Shown here piece after piece: positions 17,679 to 25,614 of a stretch of 64,000 nucleotides of DNA. Position numbers and translations under genes: made by a program. This DNA is from Acidobacteriota bacterium. GTDB lineage: Bacteria > Acidobacteriota > Terriglobia > Terriglobales > Acidobacteriaceae. Numbering within the stretch: position 1 is the first letter of the stretch; each line of letters opens with the position of its first letter. Under the pieces are notes generated by a model. It saw nothing but the letters and a program-made list of their open reading frames with translations. It was not told where the DNA came from and made no database searches. The stretch is taken from the NCBI GenBank assembly GCA_018268915.1, contig JAFDVQ010000006.1:558001-622000 (forward strand). Reading direction: 5' to 3'.

Positions 17679-20219
17679 ATGCGGCGAATTTCCCTGGTGT
17701 TGTTCCTGATTCTGGTTTGTTTGGGGAGCAAGCCTGCACAGGGTCAGGCCGGGCCACCGGCTTTTGACCTGGTCGGCCCGAAGGTTGACGTGCATGTGAA
17801 GCGGGGCGAGGAGACCCTGCCCATCGGACAGGTCCCGAACCTTATGCCCGGTGACCGGCTCTGGATCCATCCTGACTTCCCAGAGAGCCAGTCAGCGCAC
17901 TACGTGCTCATCGTTGGCTTCCTTCGCGGAGCGACCAATCCTCCGCCTTCTGAATGGTTTACGCACGTTGAAACCTGGTCGAAGAAGGTCCGCCAGGAGG
18001 GGGTCTTCGTCACCGTACCCGCCGAGGCGCAGCAGGCGATCTTGTTCCTGGCGCCTTCCACAGGCGGCGACTTCAGCACGCTCCGAAGCGCGGTTCGCGG
18101 ACGTCCTGGCCTCTTTGTCCGCTCGACTCAGGATCTGAACTTCGCCAATGCCGACCGCATGCGGCTCGATACCTACCTCTCCGAAGTCAAAGTCACCTCC
18201 CAGACCGACCCCAAGTCCCTGAAAGACCGCGCACAAAAAGCGGCCGCGGTGCTAGGAATTCGTGTCGAGCAGCAGTGCTTCGACAAGCCATCCGACCAGC
18301 AGGCGCCTTGCCTTACTCAGCACACCGAGGGCATGGTCCTCGATGACGCCAACGTTTCCAATCGCGTCTCCCAACTGACCAGCGGCAGCAGCGTCGACCT
18401 GATGAACCAGCTGGCCTACTCGCCCATCGGCGGTGCCGGGGTATTCAGTCCCTACATCGGAGCAATTCTCGACACGGCGCGAATCCTCGCCTCTCTTCAC
18501 ACAGCGCACTTCCAGTACATTCCTGCTCTGTCATTGCCAACCGACGACACGCTGAATTTGCGGCTGAGTGTCCCGCCCTCATTCAAGGATCCCAAGTCTG
18601 TCGTCGTGATTGCGCTTCCCCCCGTTGGTCCGGCGAAAATGCCGCCTCTTCATCCCTCGAATCCCTCTGAACAGTTCTGCGCCCAGAAGCCCGGATTGGT
18701 TCTGCCTGCTGAAGGCGCGCCTATGGTCTACGGAAGCCCAGAGGCCCACGACCTCAAGTTGCGAATTCAGACCAAAACAGGTCCGATCGAAATCCCTGTC
18801 AAAGCAGACGCCGGCCAGGGCGGCCTGGTACTCACCAAGCCTGCTCCTGCTCTGCCGCCGGGCGATCTGACTGGGGTTGTGGTTGGCAAGTGGGGATTCG
18901 ACAACTGGGAAGGACCCCGCTTCCACTTGGTAGCATCCGGTCCGGGCAAGTGGAGAGTCGCCGCCAGCGACGAGCTCGCCCTGGTTGTCGGGCGCGAGGA
19001 CACGCTCCACGTACAGGGCGAAAACACCCTGTGTGTAGCAAAAGTTAACGCGCAGCCGAATGGCGGCGTTCCGCTTGACGTTCAATGGAAGTCTCCACGA
19101 CCGCAGGCGCTTGAGTTCGCCGTTCCGCTGAAAGATGCGAAGCCCGGCGAGGTTTCCATCAGCATCCATCAATATGGATTGGATAAACCCGACAAGCTGA
19201 CATTGATGGCCTACTCCGAAGCGGCATCGCTGGATCGCCTCACCCTGAGCGCCGGAGATCCCGAGGCGATTCTTTCCGGAACGCGCCTCGATGAAGTGGC
19301 AAAGGTTTCCTTCAGCAACATCGACTGGACGCCGGCGGAGTTGAGACGTGTGCAGGATGTCGATCAACTCAGCTTGAAGGCGGGCAGTGCGACAGAGACT
19401 CTCGAACCCGGCAAGCGCTACACAGCCAAGGTCACACTCAGAGATGGCCGCGATCTGAAGGTGCCCGTCACCGTAGAGCGCTCACGCCCCCAGGTCGCAC
19501 TTCTGAGCAAGGGCTCGCAGGAAGAAGAGACCGCCGATCCCTCGCCCGTGCATCTGGGAAGCCCGAACGATCTTCCCGTCGAGCGCCGCCTGGTCTTCTT
19601 TTTGAAGTCGAAGTCTCCGCAGAATTTCCCGCGCGATCAGAAAGTAGAAGTCGCCGCTGCCGACAATAGCTTCCACACCACACTCTCGCTGAGCGACGGA
19701 ACGTTGATGCTTGAAGACTCGAGCACCGCGCTCGGAGTCGTGGAACCCCTCGCGAAGTTCGGCTCGTCCGCATTCGGACCCGTTCAGGCGCGTGCGGTTT
19801 CAGGCGATGGAGTCCCCGGAGAATGGCTCTCGTTGGGCACCCTGGTCCGTCTGCCTGGCTTCAAGGAACTGCGCTGCCCCCATGCTGTCTCCAAGCCATG
19901 CACCTTGACCGGGACAAACCTGTTCCTGGCCCATTCCATTTCGGCATCGTCAGACTTCGACAGTCCCGTAGATGTGCCGGCCGATTTCACCGGGACGCAG
20001 ATGACGGTGCCCCACCCATCAAACGGCGTGTTGTATCTAAAACTCCGCGATGATCCCGAGACGGTTCAGACACTCGGGCTCACGGTTCTGCCTGCGACGC
20101 CAACCTCGTCCGTGGCAGCGAAGTCAACTGAGAAACCCAGCGAATCCAAACAAACTGAATCCAGACAGTCAGACCAGCAGAGTGCCCAAACTCCCCCTCA
20201 GTCAAAGACAGACCCATAA
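17679..20219 (+). CDS. Large secreted protein of unknown function
   Basis: The 846-residue protein begins at ATG 17679 with a clear signal peptide (RRISLVLFLILVCLGS, cleavage after about AQGQA). I do not recognise the family. The N-terminal 300 residues look folded and alpha/beta; later there are several immunoglobulin-like stretches, two of which resemble IPT folds (AILSGTRLDEVAKVSF near 560 and CTLTGTNLFLAHSISA near 755). The last 45 residues are low complexity (Ser, Gln, Thr, Pro). An in-frame upstream ATG at 17547 would add 44 residues but bury the signal peptide. Likely an envelope or extracellular multi-domain protein typical of Acidobacteriota. Confidence 0.75.
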   Translation: MRRISLVLFLILVCLGSKPAQGQAGPPAFDLVGPKVDVHVKRGEETLPIGQVPNLMPGDRLWIHPDFPESQSAHYVLIVGFLRGATNPPPSEWFTHVETWSKKVRQEGVFVTVPAEAQQAILFLAPSTGGDFSTLRSAVRGRPGLFVRSTQDLNFANADRMRLDTYLSEVKVTSQTDPKSLKDRAQKAAAVLGIRVEQQCFDKPSDQQAPCLTQHTEGMVLDDANVSNRVSQLTSGSSVDLMNQLAYSPIGGAGVFSPYIGAILDTARILASLHTAHFQYIPALSLPTDDTLNLRLSVPPSFKDPKSVVVIALPPVGPAKMPPLHPSNPSEQFCAQKPGLVLPAEGAPMVYGSPEAHDLKLRIQTKTGPIEIPVKADAGQGGLVLTKPAPALPPGDLTGVVVGKWGFDNWEGPRFHLVASGPGKWRVAASDELALVVGREDTLHVQGENTLCVAKVNAQPNGGVPLDVQWKSPRPQALEFAVPLKDAKPGEVSISIHQYGLDKPDKLTLMAYSEAASLDRLTLSAGDPEAILSGTRLDEVAKVSFSNIDWTPAELRRVQDVDQLSLKAGSATETLEPGKRYTAKVTLRDGRDLKVPVTVERSRPQVALLSKGSQEEETADPSPVHLGSPNDLPVERRLVFFLKSKSPQNFPRDQKVEVAAADNSFHTTLSLSDGTLMLEDSSTALGVVEPLAKFGSSAFGPVQARAVSGDGVPGEWLSLGTLVRLPGFKELRCPHAVSKPCTLTGTNLFLAHSISASSDFDSPVDVPADFTGTQMTVPHPSNGVLYLKLRDDPETVQTLGLTVLPATPTSSVAAKSTEKPSESKQTESRQSDQQSAQTPPQSKTDP

Positions 20220-20232
20220 GCTTCTCATCCCG

Positions 20233-20302
20233 ACTGGAGGGAGCAGCGGCCTTCAGGCTGCTGATTGCCGCTCTCACCGTTGAACCGGCTTTAGCCGCGG
20301 AA
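20233..20302 (+). repeat. 70-base direct repeat, copy A
   Basis: It begins GGAGGGAGCAGC, contains CCTTCAGGCTGCTGATTGCC and ends GGCTTTAGCCGCGGAA. Copy B at 20558-20627 is nearly identical outside the 12-base centre. Each unit contains a GGCTTTAGCC palindrome. Confidence 0.85.
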
Positions 20303-20397
20303 CCGCTCGATTGCTATCAACGCCTTCAGCCTTGGTGGCACAATGAGCGACGAAATGAAGTGATCGCAATTCTTTTCAGCTGAACTCTGTCTTGAAG

Positions 20398-20422
20398 GGG
20401 CACGGATTTATCCGTGCCGCCA
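20398..20422. repeat. GGCACGGATTTATCCGTGCC hairpin
   Basis: A short perfect palindrome with a small loop, related in form to the other GGCACG..CGTGCC repeats of the window. It lies between the two 70-base repeats. Confidence 0.75.
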
Positions 20423-20557
20423 AGTCGCAAAAGTGAACACGGCTTCAGCCGCTGAGGGGATGGTTCAGCGCATTCAACCGGCGAAGGGACTGTTCAGCTC
20501 GCAGTCTAAAGGCCAACGAAGAATTGAACACTGTCTTGAGATCTCAACCTTCGAAAC

Positions 20558-20627
20558 CGGAGGGAGCAGCAGCCTTCAGGCTGCTGATTGCCGCTCTCGC
20601 GAGTCGAGGCGGCTTTAGCCGCGGAAT
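20558..20627 (+). repeat. 70-base direct repeat, copy B
   Basis: Second copy of the unit at 20233-20302, in the same orientation, differing mainly in a short centre (CGCGAGTCGAGGC here against ACCGTTGAACC there). The 431 bases between 20220 and 20650 hold no gene I can support and consist largely of such repeats. Confidence 0.85.
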
Positions 20628-20650
20628 CTCTTGCCGTCGGACCTTAAAAG

Positions 20651-20902
20651 CTAATTGAAATACGCCCGGTTCTTCTCCACAAATTCCGCTTTATCAGCCG
20701 GCAGATCGGCCTCCGCAAATATCGCGTTCTGCGCGCAGACGCTGGCGCAATTCCCGCAGTCAATGCACTCATCGGGATTGATGTAAACCTGCGACACCGT
20801 CTCCGCGGCCGCATCAGATTGCTGCGGCGCGATAGCCGCCGTGGCGCACTCTGAAACACAGACAAAATCCTTGGTGCATGCATCGGTTACGACATAAGCC
20901 AT
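20651..20902 (-). CDS. 7Fe-type ferredoxin
   Basis: The 83-residue ferredoxin has Cys at 9, 15 and 19, then C46-x2-C49-x2-C52-x3-C56. That is the seven-Cys set of [3Fe-4S][4Fe-4S] ferredoxins, but with a shorter first loop (x5 instead of the usual x7) and Ala instead of Pro after both terminal cysteines. AAGGAG precedes the ATG by 9 bases. It stands alone among repeats, so its redox partner is not evident. The shortened loop may change the 3Fe site. Confidence 0.88.
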   Translation of the reverse strand: MAYVVTDACTKDFVCVSECATAAIAPQQSDAAAETVSQVYINPDECIDCGNCASVCAQNAIFAEADLPADKAEFVEKNRAYFN

Positions 20903-21064
20903 GAACGATTGCTCCTTGAAGAATGGCAGCGCGATAGGCTTCGCGCTGTATCGAGCCTACCGACCGACAGTCAAGGAACTCCGTGACTCGAGTCACACCC
21001 CGCCGCTGACAGCCCCGAGCTGACGCACCGGAAATCACTTCAAAAACAGCGCGACGCCTCTAGC

Positions 21065-22273
21065 TCACCCGCAAAACACAATGCACGCCGGGCTGCCCAC
21101 CCCTGAGTACTTCCCGGTGAAGAGTAGACGACCACCCTTCGCATCAACGCGGAACGTCGTGATCACGTCGCTGCGCTGGTTGCAGGCGTACAGGAATCCG
21201 CCATCCGGAGACAGCGCAATGTAGCGGGGATAGTCGCCTTCAGTCGGTGTGTCATCCAGATGCTGCAGTCTCCCGTCCGTCCCAATAGAAAACGTAGCGA
21301 TCGAGTCGTGCAGCCGGTTCACTCCATAAACAAAGCGACCATCGTGAGAGATCGCAATCTCCGAACAGAAGTTCGTCCCCTCATATCCAGCGGGCAGCGT
21401 CGAGAGCGTCTGTTGATGCGCAAGCGCGCCGCTCTGCTCGTCATATCCGAAGAACGAAATCGTTGATCCCTCTTCCTGAATGGAATAGAACCATCGCCCG
21501 TTTGGATGAAACACAAAATGCCTCGGCCCGTCTCCCGGCGGAAACGTCACGAACGGATTTGCCGCCGGTGTCAGTTGCCCCTTATCCGCGTCGAACCGGT
21601 TCACGTAAATCCGGTCCTGCCCCAGATCGGCATATAAGACGAAATGATTCCGCGGGTCTGCCTGAATCATGTGCGCGTGCGGTGCATCATGTCCGCTGAT
21701 CGCGAAGCTCCCCTGCGGCGCATTCGATGCACGCTTCGGTCCCAGAGAACCCGCATCCTTGTGCTCGAAACACGCGGGTCCCAGCCGTCCGTCCCCAAGA
21801 ATGGGAAGGACTGCAACACTGCCGCCGTTATAGTTGGCCACGAATGCAAACTTGCCGGTTGCATCAACACTCATGTGCGCCGGGCCCGCGCCGCCCGAGT
21901 TCACCGTGTTCAGTGTTCGCAGCTCCCGGGTCTGAGGATCGATCGCAAACGATGTCACCGATCCGCTGTTTCCCTCGAACGTCGAAACCTCGTTCACGGC
22001 ATACAGATACTTGCCGGATGGATGAAGGCTCAGCCACGAGGGGTTCACCGTTTCCACCGCCAGCTTCATCTGCTTCAGTTCGCCGGAGCCTCTGTCCACT
22101 TCGCAAACGTAGATGCCCTTGCCGTTGCCCGAACCATCAACAGGCAGGGTGTACGTCCCCACATACGCAAAAAGCGGTTTCAGGCCCGCAGCTGCTGCCA
22201 ATCGTGTCCGGTGCGCCGCCGCAATTCCGAATGCCGCACCGCTTAGAAGAAATGATCGTCTCGAGTTTCGCAG
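21065..22273 (-). CDS. Lactonase-family beta-propeller, Tat-exported, CTG start
   Basis: The protein is a lactonase / 6-phosphogluconolactonase-like seven-bladed propeller (FAYVGTYTLPVDGSG; HPSGKYLYAVNE; SPDGGFLYACNQRSD). A TTG at 22201 begins just before the propeller, but 24 in-frame codons upstream encode a twin-arginine signal (RNSRRSFLLSGAAFG followed by an Ala-rich stretch). The only start-like codon between the upstream stop and that signal is CTG 22273, and AGGAGAGG lies 4 bases before it. I therefore propose CTG as the start, giving about 402 residues. Secreted acidobacterial members of this family have no proven substrate. Confidence 0.85.
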   Translation of the reverse strand: MRNSRRSFLLSGAAFGIAAAHRTRLAAAAGLKPLFAYVGTYTLPVDGSGNGKGIYVCEVDRGSGELKQMKLAVETVNPSWLSLHPSGKYLYAVNEVSTFEGNSGSVTSFAIDPQTRELRTLNTVNSGGAGPAHMSVDATGKFAFVANYNGGSVAVLPILGDGRLGPACFEHKDAGSLGPKRASNAPQGSFAISGHDAPHAHMIQADPRNHFVLYADLGQDRIYVNRFDADKGQLTPAANPFVTFPPGDGPRHFVFHPNGRWFYSIQEEGSTISFFGYDEQSGALAHQQTLSTLPAGYEGTNFCSEIAISHDGRFVYGVNRLHDSIATFSIGTDGRLQHLDDTPTEGDYPRYIALSPDGGFLYACNQRSDVITTFRVDAKGGRLLFTGKYSGVGSPACIVFCG

Positions 22274-22361
22274 CTCGCCTCTCCTCGGCCAGATAAATCA
22301 AGGCTGGCTAAATCATATTGCAGTCCGCTCGTCATTCGATCTTTGCAGCGCTCTGTAATCA

Positions 22362-22422
22362 GGGCACGACTTCAGTCGTGCCGCAACAGCCCAAGAAAAA
22401 AGAGCAGGGCTTTAGCCCCTGC
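22362..22422. repeat. Pair of palindromic repeats
   Basis: GGCACGACTTCAGTCGTGCC (22362-22382) and GCAGGGCTTTAGCCCCTGC (22404-22422) are two perfect or near-perfect hairpins, the same pair type as at 49231-49332. They lie in the 360-base gap between the lactonase and the SGNH gene, which otherwise holds only one dispersed repeat. Confidence 0.85.
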
Positions 22423-22528
22423 AGAATGTCTCAAGCTCATAAGAAGACGGCGAATCTCGTCAAAGTCATTGAATGTGGTGCGTCGCTGGGTCCGCAGTTT
22501 TTTCCGCTAGTCAGATATGCGATGAACA

Positions 22529-22567
22529 ATTGTCGTTCTCAACAACCCACATAGCCGGTGACTCGCC
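22529..22567 (+). repeat. Dispersed repeat (GCCGGT family), copy 3
   Basis: Layout TTGTCGTTCTCAAC, spacer, ACATAGCCGGTGACTCGCC. It lies about 65 bases 3' of the minus-strand SGNH gene. Confidence 0.7.
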
Positions 22568-22633
22568 CTCAAAGCCGCGAATCGCAAGGGTGAATAAGAT
22601 ATCCCAAATTGATCTGTGCTGGAGCTTATGTTC

Positions 22634-23863
22634 TTACTGCTGGTGCGCAGTCAGCCACTCTTGCACCGCCTTTGCGACCACCGTGTAGCCGGTACCATCT
22701 GGATTGTTCGTATTCATAGAGCCGTCTCCGCTCAGGTGCAAAGAGTCGGCGGCGATCCATGCTGCGGTGCTCAGGTGAGTAGCGGCTGAGGTTTGCCCAT
22801 ATCCACGGGTGCAGGCATAAGCTCCGTCCGTTCCACCACTGATGAGAATGTATTCCGAATCTACAACGACGATGTAGTTGCCCGGTACCCTCTTTCCGAA
22901 ACTGATCGCGCAGGTGCTTGTATCTCCGATCCCAACTGAAAGTTTTCCCGCATCATCGAAAGCTCTCAGACTGAATGGTGGAAATCCATTTTGGTGATCG
23001 AGCACGTCTGCTCCGTTGCCGGGATTGTAAGCAGCGACTACGGGCGCATTGATCTCCAGACTGTTATTTGGGAAATTGGCCAGAATCCAACTATTGATCG
23101 CGCTAGTCCAATCGTAGGCTGTGCTTTGAGGTGTACCCTCCAGGACTCCGTGGAGTACAGTCAGCACTAGGGCTTGCCCTTTGTGAGCTGTAACATACGA
23201 AGTCATCGCTGCGATGTTGCTGGCTGCTGGACAATTCTGGGGCGTGACGTTGGATGTCGGACACAAACTCGTATCGTTTCGACCCGCCCAGATGATGTTC
23301 ATGCCAGACAGCATTCCATCCGGAAGCACAGGGGTCCACGAATCGCCGCTGCTTACGCTCTGCGCTGTACCGGAGCTGACTCGCGTCAATGTGTAGGCGC
23401 CGTTCCCCGCATCTTGACAGTAGACCTGTACGCCGTCGATGGTGCCTTGGACAAGCCCTGGCGCACCGGCATTTCGGCACGGAGCGTGCCCAGATTGAAA
23501 CGTAACCTCAGAAACCGAACCGCTCGCTGGAATCGCAAAAGAGTTCATCACGCTCGTGGGCACGGCCCCCATACGGACGGCAATCTCCGTTGAGGTTTCG
23601 CCTCCGATGCCTTCATCGTTGACGATGCTGCCAGGAATCAGCTTCAGCAGTTGATAAGGATACGAACAAGCAGGAGGTGTGCCATCCTCACAACCAGCCG
23701 TGAGCGAATCTCCCCAGGCGGTATAGATCTTTGGAGTCACCGTGGGTGGCGGGGAAGAACTACCAGTCCCGCCATTTGAGGTCCCCGCGCCCCCGCCACA
23801 TCCGATAAAGAAGACTGAGAAGGACCCTACAAGGGAAAGGAAAAAATATCCGAGCCGTTTCAC
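22634..23863 (-). CDS. SGNH/GDSL hydrolase lipoprotein
   Basis: The 409-residue protein starts at GTG 23863 with a lipoprotein signal (FFIGC lipobox, then Gly/Ser/Thr/Pro-rich linker). All SGNH blocks are visible: block I WGDSLTAG with the nucleophile Ser, block II GIGGETS, block III AGRND, and block V DSLHLSGDG with the Asp-x-x-His pair. It is probably an extracytoplasmic esterase or lipase acting on acylated glycans or lipids; the substrate is inference. The central region carries several Cys residues (CPTSN, CPAAS) that may form disulfides. Confidence 0.88.
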   Translation of the reverse strand: MKRLGYFFLSLVGSFSVFFIGCGGGAGTSNGGTGSSSPPPTVTPKIYTAWGDSLTAGCEDGTPPACSYPYQLLKLIPGSIVNDEGIGGETSTEIAVRMGAVPTSVMNSFAIPASGSVSEVTFQSGHAPCRNAGAPGLVQGTIDGVQVYCQDAGNGAYTLTRVSSGTAQSVSSGDSWTPVLPDGMLSGMNIIWAGRNDTSLCPTSNVTPQNCPAASNIAAMTSYVTAHKGQALVLTVLHGVLEGTPQSTAYDWTSAINSWILANFPNNSLEINAPVVAAYNPGNGADVLDHQNGFPPFSLRAFDDAGKLSVGIGDTSTCAISFGKRVPGNYIVVVDSEYILISGGTDGAYACTRGYGQTSAATHLSTAAWIAADSLHLSGDGSMNTNNPDGTGYTVVAKAVQEWLTAHQQ

Positions 23864-23996
23864 AATTTCAATCTCAACCTTGTGCGAAACTAGTGGCCTG
23901 CAAACCTGCGTCCCGATTGTAGCGCAATAGAAATTCCCGCTGCCAATCAACCTTATGCGGCATCGTTGGCGTGTGATCTCTTAGGATGACCTTGGC

Positions 23997-24038
23997 AACT
24001 TCTTGTCCTCAGCATCCAGATCGCCGGTCGCTCGCTCT
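23997..24038 (+). repeat. Dispersed repeat (GCCGGT family), copy 4
   Basis: Layout CAACTTCTTGTCCTCAGC, spacer, TCGCCGGTCGCTCGCTC. It ends 3 bases from the 3' end of the DUF1851 immunity-type gene. Confidence 0.7.
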
Positions 24039-24040
24039 CG

Positions 24041-24517
24041 TCAGGAGTCTTTCTTCGGAGTTTGTACCACTAGCCTGACTTTCGCTCCGTCCGGCAGTGT
24101 TGAGATTTGGTGGTGGATGTCGCCGAGAAAGCTGACGTGTTCATATAGATCGGCAATATAAGCCGAGTCGAGTCCGCCGCCCTCAGCGAATACCACGGGC
24201 GTGCTGAAGCCAATACATTGCTCGGCGCCGGGAATTAAACCACGCTCTTTGGCAGCGTTCATTGCCTCTTTCTTAAACCACTCTTCTTGCATGTCTGGCG
24301 TTAACGCAAGCCTTCTGAACTCGGGAACTGATTCGGCGATGAGGGTGAAATTGCCCGATCCGACCTCAAGCCTGTGAACTCTCCCCGCCTCGTCTCCGAG
24401 GAAGAGGTCACCGAACGCGTTTCTATCGATCACAGTAAAGGGCTGAGGACAGAGCCATCGCCATTCACGAAGCAGGCGCTCGCTATCCAGATCCTTTCCA
24501 TTGCTGCTTTGGCCCAT
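24041..24517 (-). CDS. DUF1851 / Tdi1-type immunity protein
   Basis: The 158-residue protein matches the DUF1851 (T6SS immunity Tdi1 C-terminal) family: WRWLCPQPFTVIDRNAFGD, LFLGDEAGRVHRLEVGSG, then CIGFSTPVVF and FLGDIHHQISTLPDGAKV at the C-terminus. The start is ATG 24517 (MGQSSNGKD); the frame is open to 24610 but the extra part overlaps a dispersed repeat. Family members neutralise Tde1-like DNase effectors or are orphan immunity genes. No effector, VgrG or Rhs gene is nearby, so this is a probable orphan. The gene is bracketed by dispersed repeats on both sides. Confidence 0.75.
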   Translation of the reverse strand: MGQSSNGKDLDSERLLREWRWLCPQPFTVIDRNAFGDLFLGDEAGRVHRLEVGSGNFTLIAESVPEFRRLALTPDMQEEWFKKEAMNAAKERGLIPGAEQCIGFSTPVVFAEGGGLDSAYIADLYEHVSFLGDIHHQISTLPDGAKVRLVVQTPKKDS

Positions 24518-24574
24518 GGATGAAATCTTCCCAAATTGCTCGATGAATTGAAAGCTCGCTCGACGGGGAACTTG

Positions 24575-24615
24575 CAACCTCTTGCTCTCAAAGCGACGCT
24601 TGCCGGTCATTCGCT
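24575..24615 (+). repeat. Dispersed repeat (GCCGGT family), copy 5
   Basis: Layout CAACCTCTTGCTCTCAAAGC, then GCTTGCCGGTCATTCGCT. AGCGA and TCGCT arms flank the GCCGGT core. It lies 5' of the DUF1851 gene. Confidence 0.7.
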
Positions 24616-24666
24616 AACTGACTGTTCTTTGATCGACCGCGCTGGAACCCACTTCTTCAAATCAGG

Positions 24667-24740
24667 CTGTCATTCTGAGCGCACGGGGCCCCACGCGCTT
24701 TCTTCAGCGTGGGGGTGGTAAGCGAAGAATCTGCTTTTGC
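24667..24740. repeat. Dispersed CTGTCATTCTGAG..GAAGAATCTGCTT repeat, copy 2
   Basis: Second copy of the element at 2184-2258, same orientation. Its central hairpin reads CCACGCG..CGTGGGG, keeping pairing with different bases. Confidence 0.8.
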
Positions 24741-24750
24741 TTCACCCAAA

Positions 24751-24786
24751 ATGGCTCAAAGTCAGAGTGGCCAGTGACTCGACCGC
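24751..24786 (+). repeat. Dispersed repeat (GCCGGT family), copy 6
   Basis: Layout ATGGCTCAAAGTCAGAGTGG, then CCAGTGACTCGACCGC. AGTCA and TGACT arms flank the core, which here is GGCCAGT. It lies 15 bases 3' of the next minus-strand gene. Confidence 0.6.
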
Positions 24787-24801
24787 ATAGCAAAAACAGC
24801 T

Positions 24802-25485
24802 TCACTCTTTCGGAACTTCGTGGTTCACATACCCCTGTATCTTGCACCCGTTGTCCCACCTGAAGGTGCGGAACTGCCAGAGGATACGCGCAGTCGGCAT
24901 CGCTGAATCCAGCCCGTCGAGAAGCTCACACATTCTTGCGATCCGGATATGGGCTTCTCCTGTGAGGCCAGATCCAACCAGAGTGATGTCCAGCATGTCG
25001 GTGCCCCGCCGATGATTCGCGCTTTCGAGCTTCTTCCTCCCGCGTGAATCGTACCAACGGAGGTCAAGTGCTTTCAGACCTTCCAATATGCGTTTCATCT
25101 CCCCCTTGGAGACAAAGATGTTTGCTTGATCGTCCGCGATGAAGTCGGTCAACTCGACCTTGTGCAATCTCTGATCGGTGTCAGGAACGACGAAGAAGTT
25201 TACAGGGTTTCTGAAATGGCTCTCCATATCGCCAAACCAGAAAAAGCTCAGCGCAGTCTCTTCGCTAATCGGAGCGTCTAGAAGAACACTTGGCTGGCTT
25301 CGCTGAGCTGCTGTGGGCAAGACTCTGGGCGCCTGTGGGCCGCGTGCTTCGGCGAGGAGCCTGTGATTCTCGGCCGCAAGTTTCTGTTCTCTTATTCGAA
25401 AGACGACCGCCAAACTCGACGTGATCAGCGCAATGACCACGAGGACTATTGACAAAACTCGATGCGAGGGCAGATGAATACTCAT
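24802..25485 (-). CDS. Membrane-anchored protein of unknown function
   Basis: The 227-residue protein starts at ATG 25485 and has one N-terminal transmembrane helix (VLSIVLVVIALITSSLAVVF, about 11-30), a short coiled stretch (REQKLAAENHRLLAEA) and a soluble domain of about 160 residues that I do not recognise (SEETALSFFWFGDMESHF; WYDSRGRKK). The soluble part would face the periplasm. It is flanked by dispersed repeats at both ends, like the neighbouring immunity-type gene. Confidence 0.7.
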   Translation of the reverse strand: MSIHLPSHRVLSIVLVVIALITSSLAVVFRIREQKLAAENHRLLAEARGPQAPRVLPTAAQRSQPSVLLDAPISEETALSFFWFGDMESHFRNPVNFFVVPDTDQRLHKVELTDFIADDQANIFVSKGEMKRILEGLKALDLRWYDSRGRKKLESANHRRGTDMLDITLVGSGLTGEAHIRIARMCELLDGLDSAMPTARILWQFRTFRWDNGCKIQGYVNHEVPKE

Positions 25486-25530
25486 ATCGGGCAATCGTCA
25501 TCAAGAGGAACGGATAATTGTATTCCGGGT

Positions 25531-25597
25531 GAGTGGTCGCCAATCGGGACACTGACAAGACTTTGCTCTCAACTTCCCGGTGCCCGGTCACTCGGAC
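25531..25597 (+). repeat. Dispersed repeat (GCCGGT family), two-box copy 7
   Basis: Box 2 (GAGTGGTCGCCAATCGGGAC) then box 1 (CTTTGCTCTCAACTTCCC, GTGCCCGGTCACTCGG). It is the same order as copy 2 and lies just 3' of the SpoIIE phosphatase gene. Confidence 0.7.
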
Positions 25598-25614
25598 GTT
25601 CTAGCTTCCGTACT

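Noticed and set aside
22529-25597. A true integron cassette array
   Set aside because: No IntI-type integrase is present and the repeats lack RYYYAAC/GTTRRRY attC ends; only the spacing looks cassette-like.
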